Source: Panicum virgatum (taxonomy: Eukaryota; Streptophyta; Magnoliopsida; Poales; Poaceae). From it: 64,000 nucleotides of DNA. Numbering within the stretch: the stretch's first letter is position 1; every line of letters starts with the position of its first letter. A program made the translations under genes and the position numbers. Location of the stretch: assembly GCF_016808335.1 (NCBI RefSeq), contig NC_053143.1, positions 6,147,694-6,211,693 of the forward strand, read 5' to 3'. Under the pieces are notes generated by a model. It searched no databases. It was not told the origin of the DNA and was given only the letters and a program-made list of their open reading frames with translations. This document shows, one piece after another, positions 12,287 to 24,280 of the stretch.

Positions 12287-12585
12287 CTAGGCAGCTTTGC
12301 ACGCCTGTAGCAAAAGATTTGATGTAAAATAATAATAAAAATATATTATCGTATATTACAGTTAAAGCAATATCGTGTTGATATATTTTGGCAACGTGTT
12401 GATGTATTGAATGAAGTGTGATAGGTATAGTTGATAGATTGTCATATAATTATATTTTGCGAGTTTATGAAGTGGAATTAAAATCCAATAAGTAGTAGGG
12501 GCTAGCACGTGTAGACGTAGTGTATGAAATATGGTTATTGTTTTCATGTAAATAAATAATTAAATATATTTTGTGGGTGGATTCC
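12287..12585 (-). mobile_element. Helitron-like element, copy 2, truncated
   Basis: It begins CTAGGCAGCTTTGCACGCCTG, a diverged version of the end of copy 1, and follows copy 1 closely (CAATATCGTGTTGATATATT, TTTGCGAGTTTATGAAGTGG). It breaks off at about 12585, where array B begins. Confidence 0.6.
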
Positions 12586-12588
12586 AAT

Positions 12589-15500
12589 TTGAAACAACAT
12601 CGTATCGATGTATTGAGTTAAATCTAAAAATTACAGTAAACGGCATAGTAGTTTAGAGTCTGAGAGCGCGCCAATCTCAAACATTTTAGTATAGAGGTAC
12701 AGACAATTTTTCCTTAGGAATTCGTTTTTTTGTCAGTAGGTATAGTTTGATTACTTTAGTAGGAAAAAAAGATTAGAAATGAATGAACAGTTCAAGTATA
12801 TTTTGTGAGTTTACGGAGGGAAACCCAAAGCCAAAAAGTAGTAGAACTACCACGTGTGAATGTAGTATACAAAGTTTAGTTATTATTTTTATATGTAGGA
12901 ATTAGTTAAATATATTTTGTATTGTCAAATAATGGAAGAAAAATAATTTTTTTAAGATAAAAAGGCTCACTTAATAGAACCGTGGGCCCCACGTGGGCCC
13001 CGCCTGAATAGCACGTGGGTCCCACGTGGGTCCCGCTGAATAGCGCGTGGGTCCCACCTGAATAGTATGTGTGACCCGCATAAACAGTGCGTGGGTCCCA
13101 CGTGGGACCACGATTCACGGAAACACTCCGATTCTTGGAGCTTTAGTATAGTATATTAATTAATATATTAATTTGAAACAACATCGTATCGTTGTATTGA
13201 GTTAAATCTAAAAATTACAGTAAACGGCATAGTAGTTTAGAGTCTGAGAGCGCGCCAATCTCAAGCTTTTTAGTATAGAGGTACAGACAATTTTTCCTTA
13301 GGAATTCGTTTTTTTTTTGTCAGTAGGTATAGTTTGATTACTTTAGTAGGAAAAAAAAGATTAGAAATGAATGAACAGTTCAAGTTTATTTTGTGAGTTT
13401 ACGGAGGGAAACCCAAAGCCAAAAAGTAGTAGAACTACCACGTGTGAATGTAGTATACAAAGTTTAGTTATTATTTTTATATGTAGGAAGTAGTTAAATA
13501 TATTTTGTATTGTCAAATAATGGAAGAAAAATAATTTTTTAAGATAAAAAGGCTCACTTAATAGAACCGTGGGCCCCACGTGGGCCCCGCCTGAATAGCG
13601 CGTGGGTCCCACGTGGGTCCCACCTGAATAGTATGTGTGACCCGCATAAACAGTGCGTGGGTCCCACGTGGGGCCACGATTCACGGAAACACTCCGATTC
13701 TTGGAGCTTTAGTATAGTATATTAATTAATTTGAAACAACATCGTATCGATGTATTGAGTTAAATCTAAAAATTACAGTAAACGGCATAGTAGTTTAGAG
13801 TCTGAGAGCGCGCCAATCTCAAGCATTTTAGTATAGAGGTACAGACAATTTTTCCTTAGGAATTCGTTTTTTTGTCAGTAGGTATAGTTTGATTACTTTA
13901 GTAGGAAACAAAAGATTAGAAATGAATGAACAGTTCAAGTATATTTTGTGAGTTTACGGAGGGAAAGCCAAAGCCAAAAAGTAGTAGAACTACCACGTGT
14001 GAATGTAGTATACAAAGTTTAGTTATTATTTTTATATGTAGGAAGTAGTTAAATATATTTTATATTATCAAATAATGGAAGAAAAATAATTTTTTAAGAT
14101 AAAAAGGCTCACTTAATAGAACCGTGGGCCCCACGTGGGCCCCGCGTGAATAGCGCGTCGGTCCCACGTGGGTCCCGCTGAATAGCGCGTGGGTCCCACG
14201 TGGGTCCCACCTGAATAGTATGTGTGACCCGCATAAACAGTGCGTGGGTCCCACGTGGGGCCACGATTCACGGAAACACTCCGATTCTTGGAGCTTTAGT
14301 ATAGTATATTAATTTGAAACAACATCGTATCGATGTATTGAGTTAAATCTAAAAATTACAGTAAACGGCATAGTAGTTTAGAGTCTGAGAGCGCGCCAAT
14401 CTCAAGCATTTTAGTATAGAGGTACAGACAATTTTTCCTTAGGAATTCGTTTTTTTTGTCAGTAGGTATAGTTTGATTACTTTAGTAGGAAAAAAAAGAT
14501 TAGAAATGAATGAACAGTTCTAAGTATATATTGTGAGTTTACGGAGGGAAACCCAAAGCCAAAAAGTAGTAGAACTACCACGTGTGAATGTAGTATACAA
14601 AGTTTAGTTATTATTTTTATATGTAGGAAGTAGTTAAATATATTTTGTATTGTCAAATAATGGAAGAAAAATAATTTTTTAAGATAAAAAGGCTCACTTA
14701 ATAGAACCGTGGGCCCCACGTGGGCCCCGCCTGAATAGCGCGTCGGTCCCACGTGGGTCCCGCTGAATAGCGCGTGGGTCCCACGTGGGTCCCACCTGAA
14801 TAGTATGTGTGACCCGCATAAACAGTGCGTGGGTCCCACGTGGGGCCACGATTCACGGAAACACTCCGATTCTTGGAGCTTTAGTATAGTATATTAATTA
14901 ATTTGAAACAACATCGTATCGATGTATTGAGTTAAATCTAAAAATTACAGGAAACGGCATAGTAGTTTAGAGTCTGAGAGCGCGCCAATCTCAAGCATTT
15001 TAGTATAGAGGTACAGACAATTTTTCCTTAGGAATTCGTTTTTTTGTCAGCAGGTATAGTTTGATTAGTTTAGTAGGAAAAAAGATTAGAAATGAATGAA
15101 CAGTTCAAGTATATATTGTGAGTTTACGGAGGGAAACCCAAAGCCAAAAAGTAGTAGAACTATCACGTGTGAATGTAGTATACAAAGTTTAGTTATTATT
15201 TTTATATGTAGGAAGTAGTTAAATATATTTTATATTGTCAAATAATGAAAGAAAAATAATTTTTTAAGATAAAAAGGCTCACTTAATAGAACCGTGGGCC
15301 CCACGTGTGAGTTTACGGAGGGAAACCCAAAGCCAAAAAGTAGTAGAACTACCACGTGTGAATGTAGTATACAAAGTTTAGTTATTATTTTTATATGTAG
15401 GAAGTAGTTAAATATATTTTGTATTGTCAAATAATGGAAGAAAAATAATTTTTTAAGATAAAAAGGCTCACTTAATAGAACCGTGGGCCCCACGTGGGCC

Positions 15501-16290
15501 CCGCCTGAATAGCGCGTGGGTCCCACGTGGGTCCCGCTGAATAGCGCGTGGGTCCCACGTGGGTCCCACCTGAATAGTATGTGTGACCCGCATAAACAGT
15601 GCGTGGGTCCCACGTGGGGCCACGATTCACGGAAACACTCCGATTCTTGGAGCTTTAGTATAGTATATTAATTAATTAATTTGAAACAACATCGTATCGA
15701 TGTATTGAGTTAAATCTAAAAATTACAGTAAACGGCATAGTAGTTTAGAGTCTGAGAGCGCGCCAATCTCAAACATTTTAGTATAGAGGTACAGACAATT
15801 TTTCCTTAGGAATTCGTTTTTTTGTCAGTAGGTATAGTTTGATTACTTTAGTAGGAAAAAAAGATTAGAAATGAATGAACAGTTCAAGTATATTTTGTGA
15901 GTTTACGGAGGGAAACCCAAAGCCAAAAAGTAGTAGAACTACCACGTGTGAATGTAGTATACAAAGTTTAGTTATTATTTTTATATGTAGGAATTAGTTA
16001 AATATATTTTGTATTGTCAAATAATGGAAGAAAAATAATTTTTTTAAGATAAAAAGGCTCACTTAATAGAACCGTGGGCCCCACGTGGGCCCCGCCTGAA
16101 TAGCACGTGGGTCCCACGTGGGTCCCGCTGAATAGCGCGTGGGTCCCACCTGAATAGTATGTGTGACCCGCATAAACAGTGCGTGGGTCCCACGTGGGAC
16201 CACGATTCACGGAAACACTCCGATTCTTGGAGCTTTAGTATAGTATATTAATTAATATATTAATTTGAAACAACATGGTATCGATGTATT
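12589..16290 (-). repeat. Array B: six tandem Helitron-like units
   Basis: Units start with ATTTGAAACAACATCGTATC near 12589, 13172, 13729, 14314, 14901 and 15680, with a seventh partial start at 16263. Most are 557-587 bp. The fifth (14901-15679) is longer because a second copy of its distal half (from about 15308, GTGAGTTTACGGAGGG) is fused in. Each unit ends TTGGAGCTTTAGTATAGTAT and carries the same GTGGGNCCCAC/CACGTG block as array A. The units at 12589-13171 and 15680-16262 share private variants (AAACATTTTAGTATA, GGAATTAGTTAAA and a shortened GTGGGTCCCAC block), indicating duplication of a multi-unit segment. Confidence 0.72.
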
Positions 16291-17011
16291 GAGTTCAATC
16301 ACGGGGGCATGGTGACAGCACAACTGATCTGAAAATTTCTGGTAAAACTGGACCACACGAGTAGTCCTAAAACCACACACGGATCTGATAAGTCCTGAAC
16401 TGAATGAACTACTCTATTGATACTAGTTGAAGAGAGAAAAGGATGGCGCCTCTTTTTTTTTTAATTTTACTTTTTTTAACTTCACAGGCCACCAGCCCAC
16501 GCAACCACTCCTCTTCTTCGTCTGGCCCACGGCCCACTTCTTCCGATGGCGGGGAACTGTCCCATTCCCGCCAAAGTCGCCGCGGCATCAGTTGTGCCCA
16601 GCATTTCTTTTTACTGCTTCCATTTCAAATTATAGGTCCTTTAACTTCTCTTACTTCAAGTTTGACCACTCGTTTTATTTAAAAATTTACACAAAATATT
16701 ACTTCTTTTATTGTTGCTTACTTTATCAATACAAGTTTTATCAATACTTATGCCCCTACTGCTGTCGCCTCGCGCGCTTGGCCGCCATAGACAAGGAGAC
16801 GGGAGTGGAGCTGGAGGCGAGGGAGCTGGAGTGGCAAGAAGTGGAGGGGGATGACAGGGAGAGATACTGCTGAGGAGAAGATAGGGAAGTGGAGGGAATA
16901 TATAAGGGAGAGAGAGAGGGCTAGTGGGCCCTACGATCCTGAATCACTTGATTCAGCCAAGGGTCTTGCAAATCTGTTCTTCACACAGATCCCCAAATGT
17001 GCACATTTCAA
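16291..17011. other. Intergenic, no gene recognised
   Basis: Short overlapping frames at 16427-16873 are rich in Phe, Ser and His with no domain and look like chance. A purine-rich stretch lies at 16800-16915. Nothing further can be supported. Confidence 0.4.
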
Positions 17012-17599
17012 CACCCGCCCCTACAAGTTATTTTTAGGGGCGGTTGACGCCCCCACCCGCCCCTAAATATAATTTTTATTTTATTCTAAAATTTTGTTTA
17101 GATGAAAACATATAGCAAAACACATAAAAATTGAAATTTTTGTCATAAATCTATTGTAATAGGTAGAACTTATAAAAAATCTTAAATTATATTTCAGCGT
17201 ATATAATGATTAAGAGCATGAAACCATAATATATAACTCACTCACTGTACTCTCTTATATAACTTAAGTCTCACTTTGTGGTTTCCACACTCATGATCAA
17301 TTGATCACTAGGTACGCTGAAATATACTTTTAATATTTTTAGTACTATAAATCACAATAGACTTATGGTACAAATTTCACCTTTTTGATGTGTTTTGCTA
17401 TTTTTGAATTAAACAAATTAATAGAATAAATTTGAAAATTATTTTTAGGGGCAGGTGAGGGGTGACCTGTCCCTAAAAATACATTTTCATGGATGAGTTA
17501 GTTGCTACTGTAACTCCACACTATTTGTAGCAACGGGTCACATTTTTATTCTGTCCTAAAAAAATTGAGGCGTTAATACAAATCGTTTTTGTAGCAGTG
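17012..17599. mobile_element. CACTA-type end with a long internal inverted repeat
   Basis: The right end, TTTTTGTAGCAGTG, is the reverse of a CACTGCTACAAAAA terminus typical of CACTA elements. Subterminal words CCGCCCCTA and TTAGGGGC occur at both sides. Inside, about 17024-17205 and 17308-17460 are imperfect reverse complements (for example ATAGCAAAACACAT near 17110 against ATGTGTTTTGCTAT near 17390), forming a foldback. The left terminus is not clear, so the start is approximate. Confidence 0.5.
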
Positions 17600-19861
17600 A
17601 TAGTATCGCTATACAGACCATCTACATTTTCATCATCACAGAAGCATCACCTTGTTGGTTTCCACAGTTGAAGAGAAGGAACAGAGCTATTTTCACCCCA
17701 TCCATCATGCCCTCAATGCCCCCAGTGCATGCGACATCCCACACGCAGATCGTGCGGGGCACCGCTAGCCATGACGCTGTGATGCAGCATGTTGTGGCCT
17801 CGACATACAAAATGCGCTCAGGAGGATGCTGATCCGAACTGAGCCCCAGACTTTTTGCTAACAGAACTAACAATAAACATGAGCGGGAACTCAGGATTAC
17901 AACACTCCTCGCAAAGACTAGCCTAACAACACTGTGAAGGACGGTGGCCCTTGAAGCTACTAATTGCTTGTTTCCATGTGCATCCTATTCCCATTTCCCA
18001 TGAGGCCACTCACGGAGGACTTCCGATTCTAGTCGTTCCCTCCCATTCTCCTCTCCGTGTTGGATTTTAGTCTTTAGATTGCTGTTTAGTTTACCAGAAG
18101 TTTCCTGGGGCTTGGTGTACAACGTAGGAAACAACTGATTATATGTAGGGGGTGGAGGGCCGCATGAATGTGTTAATGATGGCAGAATCTGGTAGAGGTT
18201 TTATAGTGTGATTGTGTGCTTTTACACTTGTGATCACACATATCCTGCCTTGTACGTTGTCCAAGTGGTGGATGCCTTCTATATGTGATTATCTCCGCTC
18301 CATAAAAACATACATATATTATAAATTTACAATGTTTTAAAGTTGCACAGCTTAAACAGTTCAAGTATTTCAAAACCATACCATGGGCTCCAGCTATTTA
18401 GCCCATAGATTTATGGAAAAGTCTACATAACCCTCCAATGTATAGTTGAGGGGTGATGTAGTCGACCCTCGATACTTTTAGGGGTTCATATAGATTTTTT
18501 CTTAGATTAAAAAGGAAACGATGAAATTCACATAGGTGAACATGCAAGGTGGCATATTAAGGTTATTCCTCTCAGTAGACGAGGATGACACATAATTAAT
18601 CCTCGTAGTAGTCGAGATCCGAAGCCTAATTACTTTCACAACTAATTATTTACCAGCATAGGGGTCAATGGAATTGAATTACTCAATATAGTACAAAAAC
18701 CTATCACTGCCGCGGTTGCTTTTAAACCGGCAGTAATGATACATCACTGCCAGTTCATGCCAGGGTTGATGCCACAACTATGACTTTCCATCTTTATCTT
18801 TATCTTTATATCCTACATGCACCTCTCTCCTCACAGAAAGAGCATGCTCCTCCTTTCTCTCAAAAAATTAATAAAACCCAATTGGGCACATGGCATTAAT
18901 ACAAGATTTACATTGATTCTTTTTAAAAATTCATACAGGAGCAGAACCTCTTGTCGACAGCCTAAACACACATAAGCCCAGGAACATCGTTACCATGTTA
19001 GCTTAACCTAGTGTTGAGCTGTGGCACTATCAGTTCAGCAGTACTTATCAGTGATAAAGATTTATAATGGATACCAGTTCATCTCAAACTAGGGTTAAGC
19101 TGTTCAGAAGGGGAATACTATTCACTGATGAAGTGCTAACTGCAAAAATTCGGAGCTCTAGCTGTATACCACCTGATGCAGCTTATCGGTGTTCTGGGCT
19201 ACCATCTTAAATTAATATTGTCCATCACGAAGCTAGGACGACTGTGGGGTTGTAGGCTACTCGTAGCTTCTTCCCTTCTATTGCTCCATATATTCCCATC
19301 AGGAGTTCAGGACAGACAAATTAAAGTAACTTTCTAGCAATTCTCTCACCATTCCCTGGTGATTTTGTTTTTATATATGTTCTTTCTTTAGCACGCGGAA
19401 TGCCAGGGCTGTATATCCATATATAGGAGCACCTTGTCAATGCCAATAATTAATGATACGAGTAGGTGCAGATATTTTCTATGCAATACATTCTCTAGAT
19501 TTGTATATATGGATGTAAGTTTAAATTTGAGTTTTGACCCTTCAAAACTTTGTATCCCCTTGATGGGAAAGGTAATGCAGAAGTGATTTCTTTAGGGAAA
19601 TATATTGATTCTTAAGAATATAATAGAGACATCCAAGAGAAATATATATTAGCTCATGTAAGTGTAACAACCGAAGTTCAAAATCATTCAAACTGTTATA
19701 TATTGCACTGTAAAATAAATCATTAGTGAGTGAACAAGACGATTGAGCTAAAAAATATTAGAATAAAAGGAACATGCATTGCACAAGAAAATTTTGGTAA
19801 CTTCCCTCACGAGATACTTAGGTGTGATATCATCATATATGTAGTTAAGCATACCTGTTTG
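17600..19861. other. Intergenic, no gene recognised
   Basis: No supported gene. A possible CACTA-like terminus (CACTGCCGCGG, with internal ACCGGCAGT) is seen at 18706-18760. The rest is AT-rich and unremarkable. Small minus-strand frames at 17622-17873 and 18173-18379 have no recognisable motif. Confidence 0.4.
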
Positions 19862-20611
19862 TAGGGATGAAAACGGTCGGAAACGATCGGCGAAAGGCTT
19901 CACCACTTTCACTTTCACATTTTTTCATCGGAAACGAAAACGATACGATATTATCGAAAATGAAAACGACATCGGTAATGCGGTAGTTTCGAAAACGAAA
20001 ATATACGGTCGATGATACATCGGAAACGATCGAAACCCATTGAAACGATATTTTGAAAAACGATAAATATATCAAACCATTGAGCACAACACTGACCTGA
20101 TTTGACATATTTCATATACAAGTACTAATTGTTAAGATTTCATATGCAAGTACTAATTGTTAAGATATTAGTCCAAATATCAGTCCATCGATGACATGTA
20201 TCTCATTTCATAATACTAAAATGTTAGACATTAATCTCGTCGTCCATGAAACGATACATAGTCCCATGAATTCATGTCGCTAGGTTGTGATTTAGGGTTA
20301 GGATAATGAGTCATGACTCTCTAAAAATATAGATATGACATTTTAATAATATAGATAGCAGGGTGTGCTGGCATTATATATGAATACGATATTCAATCGG
20401 TAAATACGGTAGAATACCGCAAAAATACGATATTTCTCGAAAACGATCGGAAGATGCTAAAATCACTTTCGTTTTCAGTTTCATATTATTTTACCATTTT
20501 CGTTTTCATTTTTTCGATAATTGTTTTCATTTTCGTTTAGCCTTAAAAGTCGATAAAATCTCAGAAACGATCATTGGAAATCGGTAACTACCATTTTCGT
20601 TTTCATCCCTA
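19862..20611. mobile_element. hAT MITE (750 bp), complete
   Basis: The ends are TAGGGATGAAAACG and CGTTTTCATCCCTA, a perfect inverted pair. They are flanked by an exact 8-bp duplication CCTGTTTG (19854-19861 and 20612-20619), diagnostic of hAT insertion. The interior is rich in subterminal CGTTTTC/GAAAACG and CGATCGGAAAC words and encodes no transposase, so it is non-autonomous. Confidence 0.9.
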
Positions 20612-20730
20612 CCTGTTTGCAGCATTAGCATGCATGTCCGCGCGTTCCCAAATGGAAAATTCAAATTCAGTCAATAAACTTTGGGGGAAGAAAGAATGTT
20701 TAAAATTAATTGCGCTATATGCAATGGTGA

Positions 20731-20818
20731 TTCACGTTTAACTTTACTACTTAATTTTGCTGCTGCTTACTATATTCACGTTTAACTTTACTACTTAATT
20801 TTGCAGCTGCTTACTGTT
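20731..20818. repeat. 44-bp tandem duplication
   Basis: Two adjacent copies of a 44-bp unit starting TTCACGTTTAACTTTACTAC differ at about two positions (GCTGCTGC/GCAGCTGC and the last bases). Confidence 0.85.
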
Positions 20819-20995
20819 CTCTCCTAATCCTGTTAAATTATTGGTGTCCTGTTCCTTCCAAACTGCTCAATAATTAATCATCCTATCTTCTTCGTATGTT
20901 CCTCCTTCTGTTGCCTATATTCCTATCTCCTTTTGAGTCGTTGTACTGTGCCAAAAATAAACGATTATATATAGGAGGCCAGTGGCAGTGGAACT

Positions 20996-23626
20996 TGTAA
21001 CAACCACCACGCGGACAGTCCGCGAGGTGACGGCGGACAGTCCGCGAGGCGTCGCCCAGATATTTATCTGGATGGGCGTGGGACCCACTCGTCAATCCTC
21101 TCTTCTTCCTCTTTCCTTCCAGAGCCGAGCGGAGCTCGAGCTCCCGCGCCATCGTCGCCCCTTGCTTCGATCTCCCTCCTCCGTCCACCAGACCTCGATT
21201 CCTCGCGCAGGAACCTTCCTCGTCACCTCCTCCACCTTCCCAAACCCCTAAACCGGCTTATCCCCGGCTGGAATCTTTCCACCACCGCCGGACACCATTG
21301 GGGGTGCTTGAAGCTTGCTCCACCGCCGATCCGCCTCTCCGGTCGCCCTCCACTCGAACCGACTGCGGGAATGGATTCGTGGTGAGTTTCTTATGCTTCC
21401 CAGCCTTTTTTCCCCTTCCATGGCGTGTCGCCGGCGCCGGAGCACGGCCTCCGCCGTCGCCGCCGCCCTTGCTGCCGCCTAGGGCGAGGGTCAGGAATTA
21501 GTTATCGCGGACGGTCCGCCTGGGGGGCGCGGACGGTCCGCAGGTCAGGTTAGTTTTGTCCAGAGACGATGTTGCCTCTGGTTGTTTTTGCAAGATTGAC
21601 TGCGGACAGTCCGCTATCGGGGAGCGGACGGTCCGCCATTGAGGCTCAAATTTGTTCCAGAGACGATGTCGTCTCTGGAGGTTCGCAGGGGTGAACTGCG
21701 GACGGTCCGCTACTAGGGCGCGGACAGTCCGCAGTAGAGTCTAGGAAATTGTCCAGAGACGTTTTCGTCTCTGGTGGGTTGAGTACTTGAACTGCGGACG
21801 GTCCGCCAGGGGTGGCCGGACAGTCCGCAGGTAAAATGGGAAAAAGTTCCAGAGACGTTGTTGCCTCTGCTGGGTTGGTAGGATAGTGCGGCGGACAGTC
21901 CGCCACTCGGGCGCGGACAGTCCGCAGGGTATTTCAGTTAAAGTAAACTAGTTACAATTCTTGGGCTGCACTCATTTAATACATATGCATACGTGTAGCA
22001 TCCGCATCTGAGGGAGCCGTCTTTGAGGCGATCGCGGCACCACAAGAGCAAACGACGCAAGCCCAAGAGGAGAGGTGTGAGCACCCGGCCCAAGGCCCGT
22101 CTGGCCCCAGTGTTGAGCAGCAGGCGCAAGGCAAGCCCCGGTGCACATCCTAGTATTTTAAATTAAGACACCTATGTATGTTTCTACTACTTGTGCATTA
22201 AGTTCAGGAATTGTTTGGAACCCTAGTTGCATGATTCATAGGATTCCCGGAGTTATACTAGCATGTATAGGACGATAGTTGTGCTAAGCTTAGCGTTACC
22301 GGTAGAAGACGAGTGGTCTCCTGCACTCGCGAGATGTAGAATGTTAGGAGTCGAGTAATTTCCGGTTACTCGCGAGATACGTTATTATCTTTATATGATT
22401 CAGTATGTGAGATTGGTTTTGAAATGAACATGGAAATGTGAGACCGGGCGGGGATGATGGATAGGTATGGCAGCAGGACAGGGTTCCTGGGTGTCTTAGC
22501 CCCGTCTGTGTCGATTAAGGACCGGTGGATGTGGCAGTGCTGATCGGGGATTGAACTGTACTAACCGCATGCCGGGAGTAGGAGGTAGTCGAAACCGGTA
22601 AGCCGAGTACTGCCTTGCTTCGAAAGTACAGGAACCCGCACCCAACTCCTGGGGCGAGTCGAGTAGTCGCGGAGAATTGGGATGCATGTGTTTACTTTTG
22701 GTGGTCTCACGTTGAGCTCGGCTGACCATATGTCGTTGGGCTGGTTCCTGTAGTTCGAGGCGGGGAGGGGAATGGTTGGTATGTATAGTCCGACGGGGCA
22801 AATACGTGCCGTGTTGGTTAGGTCCACCTTGCAAGGTTAAATCGGATCGATTCGCCGTGTCTCGCGGTTATGAGGGCCTTGGTCTCTTTGTCACACCGTA
22901 GCAAAAATGTAGAATATGAGTTAGGAATGTTTATATAAAATATTGAGCTCACCAAATTATTTTGCTTGCATCACCATGATTGCTATAGTATGTCTTCGCG
23001 AATATGAGATGAGAGTTAATTTTTATAGAATCTGAAGCTAAAATAATGAAAGTAAGGAATTACTTTAGTTGCTTTTTCTGCAAAATAACCACCAGCCAAA
23101 AGCCTTACATGTCTAGCTATGTGGGCTAAGTTATACCCACTGGTCGGGTAAGCCTTGCTGAGTATTAGAATACTCAGGGTTTGTTGCCAACATTATTTCA
23201 GGGCACGCAGACGTAGACTTCTGTCCCTGCTGCGCCAAGTTCATCCGCCGGGATGCAGAGGGATGGGTGGTCGTGGAGCCGGACGTCTAGTTAGGGATTT
23301 CTCTAGGGCTCACTTTTGGTAGCTGTAGGCCCCGTTCCTCTAGACGAACCAGGATTTCAGTATTGAAAAGTTTGTGAATTATGTATTTATTCAAACTCGG
23401 TTTGTAAAACTTAAGGTCAAGTTCTATGTATATTTGTTGTATATTCAATTATGTGTCGTGCTTGTACCATCTGCGCCCACCTTCGCGTGGGACTATCGGT
23501 GATGTTTCGATCGGGACGTGGGTTGCGAAAGGATCGCCAAATTAAGCCATTAAGCTAATGAGCCTGATGTGTTCAAATGACGGCCATTACGCTTAATTAG
23601 AGTTTTAATTTGGCGGTTCCGTCACA
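20996..23626 (+). repeat. 5' LTR of the chromovirus
   Basis: It begins TGTAACAACCACCACG and ends GGCGGTTCCGTCACA. It carries about twelve copies of the palindrome GCGGAC[A/G]GTCCGC: two at the start (near 21010 and 21031), the rest in pairs from 21505 to 21930. The pairs alternate with four copies of a second palindrome CCAGAGACG...CGTCTCTGG (near 21560, 21656, 21752, 21850), in a tandem pattern of about 95 bp. Two exon-like frames lie further in: GAVFEAIAAPQEQTTQAQ at about 22014-22154, and one after TTATTTCAG|G at 23201-23290 containing FCPCCAKFIRRDAEGW. Confidence 0.93.
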
Positions 23627-23628
23627 GC

Positions 23629-23641
23629 TGGTATCAGAGCC
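23629..23641 (+). promoter_or_regulatory. Primer-binding site (initiator Met tRNA)
   Basis: TGGTATCAGAGCC lies 2 bp inside the 5' LTR and matches the 3' end of plant initiator methionine tRNA, which primes minus-strand DNA synthesis in this clade. Confidence 0.92.
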
Positions 23642-24280
23642 GAAACGCACCGAGGGTGGTACAGGCATGACTAAGTTTCGAGTTTTTCTAAAAATATAAA
23701 AATGGGTTTTGTGCGTAGGGCGAGCATGCATCTCATTTTTGGAGGGTTTTTGGGGTTTTTCCGTGGGAGTTGGTGGGGGTGTGAGTCTACGATCCTAAGG
23801 ACCTTTGTAGATGACGTACGGATCGAGAGGGTTGGTAGGGGGCGTAAAAGGTTGCGAGAGTATCGTCGGTCGGACCGGAGGCACTGTCGCGAGGCATGTT
23901 CAGCGGACAGTCCGGTTAGGACCCGCGGACGGTCCGCCAGACCTTGAGAAAAATTTACCAGAGCCGGGTGGAACTGAATCTGGTTGACAGTGCGCACGGC
24001 GGACGGTCCGCAGACTCTCCGCGGACAGTCCGGTCGACTAGGATTTTGGGAAGCGGACGGTCCGCCCATGTACTGCGGACGGTCCGCCGTACTAATTTCG
24101 GCTGGACCAGGGCAGCTCGGTCAGACCAATTGGTGGCGCCGATCGATCGCCTGGCCCCGCCTGCTAGTATCCTTCAGAATTGTTTTGAAGCCCTACCTTC
24201 TGCATTGTGCCATGACTTGCAAGGATTAATTTGCTATCGGTTTTGTCTTGATTTATCTGGATGAGGGAACTAACCTCGTC

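Noticed and set aside
4583..16210. Repeated minus-strand frames with THVGPTRYSGG-like repeats
   Set aside because: They translate the GTGGGTCCCAC array of each Helitron-like unit. Indels scramble them between copies and there is no start-codon conservation.
4181..16290. CRISPR-like array
   Set aside because: Units are about 580 bp, spacers are not unique, and the genome is eukaryotic.
17960..18010. Eleventh trigger-like motif (CCTATTCCCATTTCCCATG)
   Set aside because: Lacks the TGCCTCC core and lies far outside the cluster.
22496..22834. Minus-strand frames in the LTR (also 30350-30688)
   Set aside because: Identical in both LTRs and without a domain; long non-stop stretches opposite LTR sequence.
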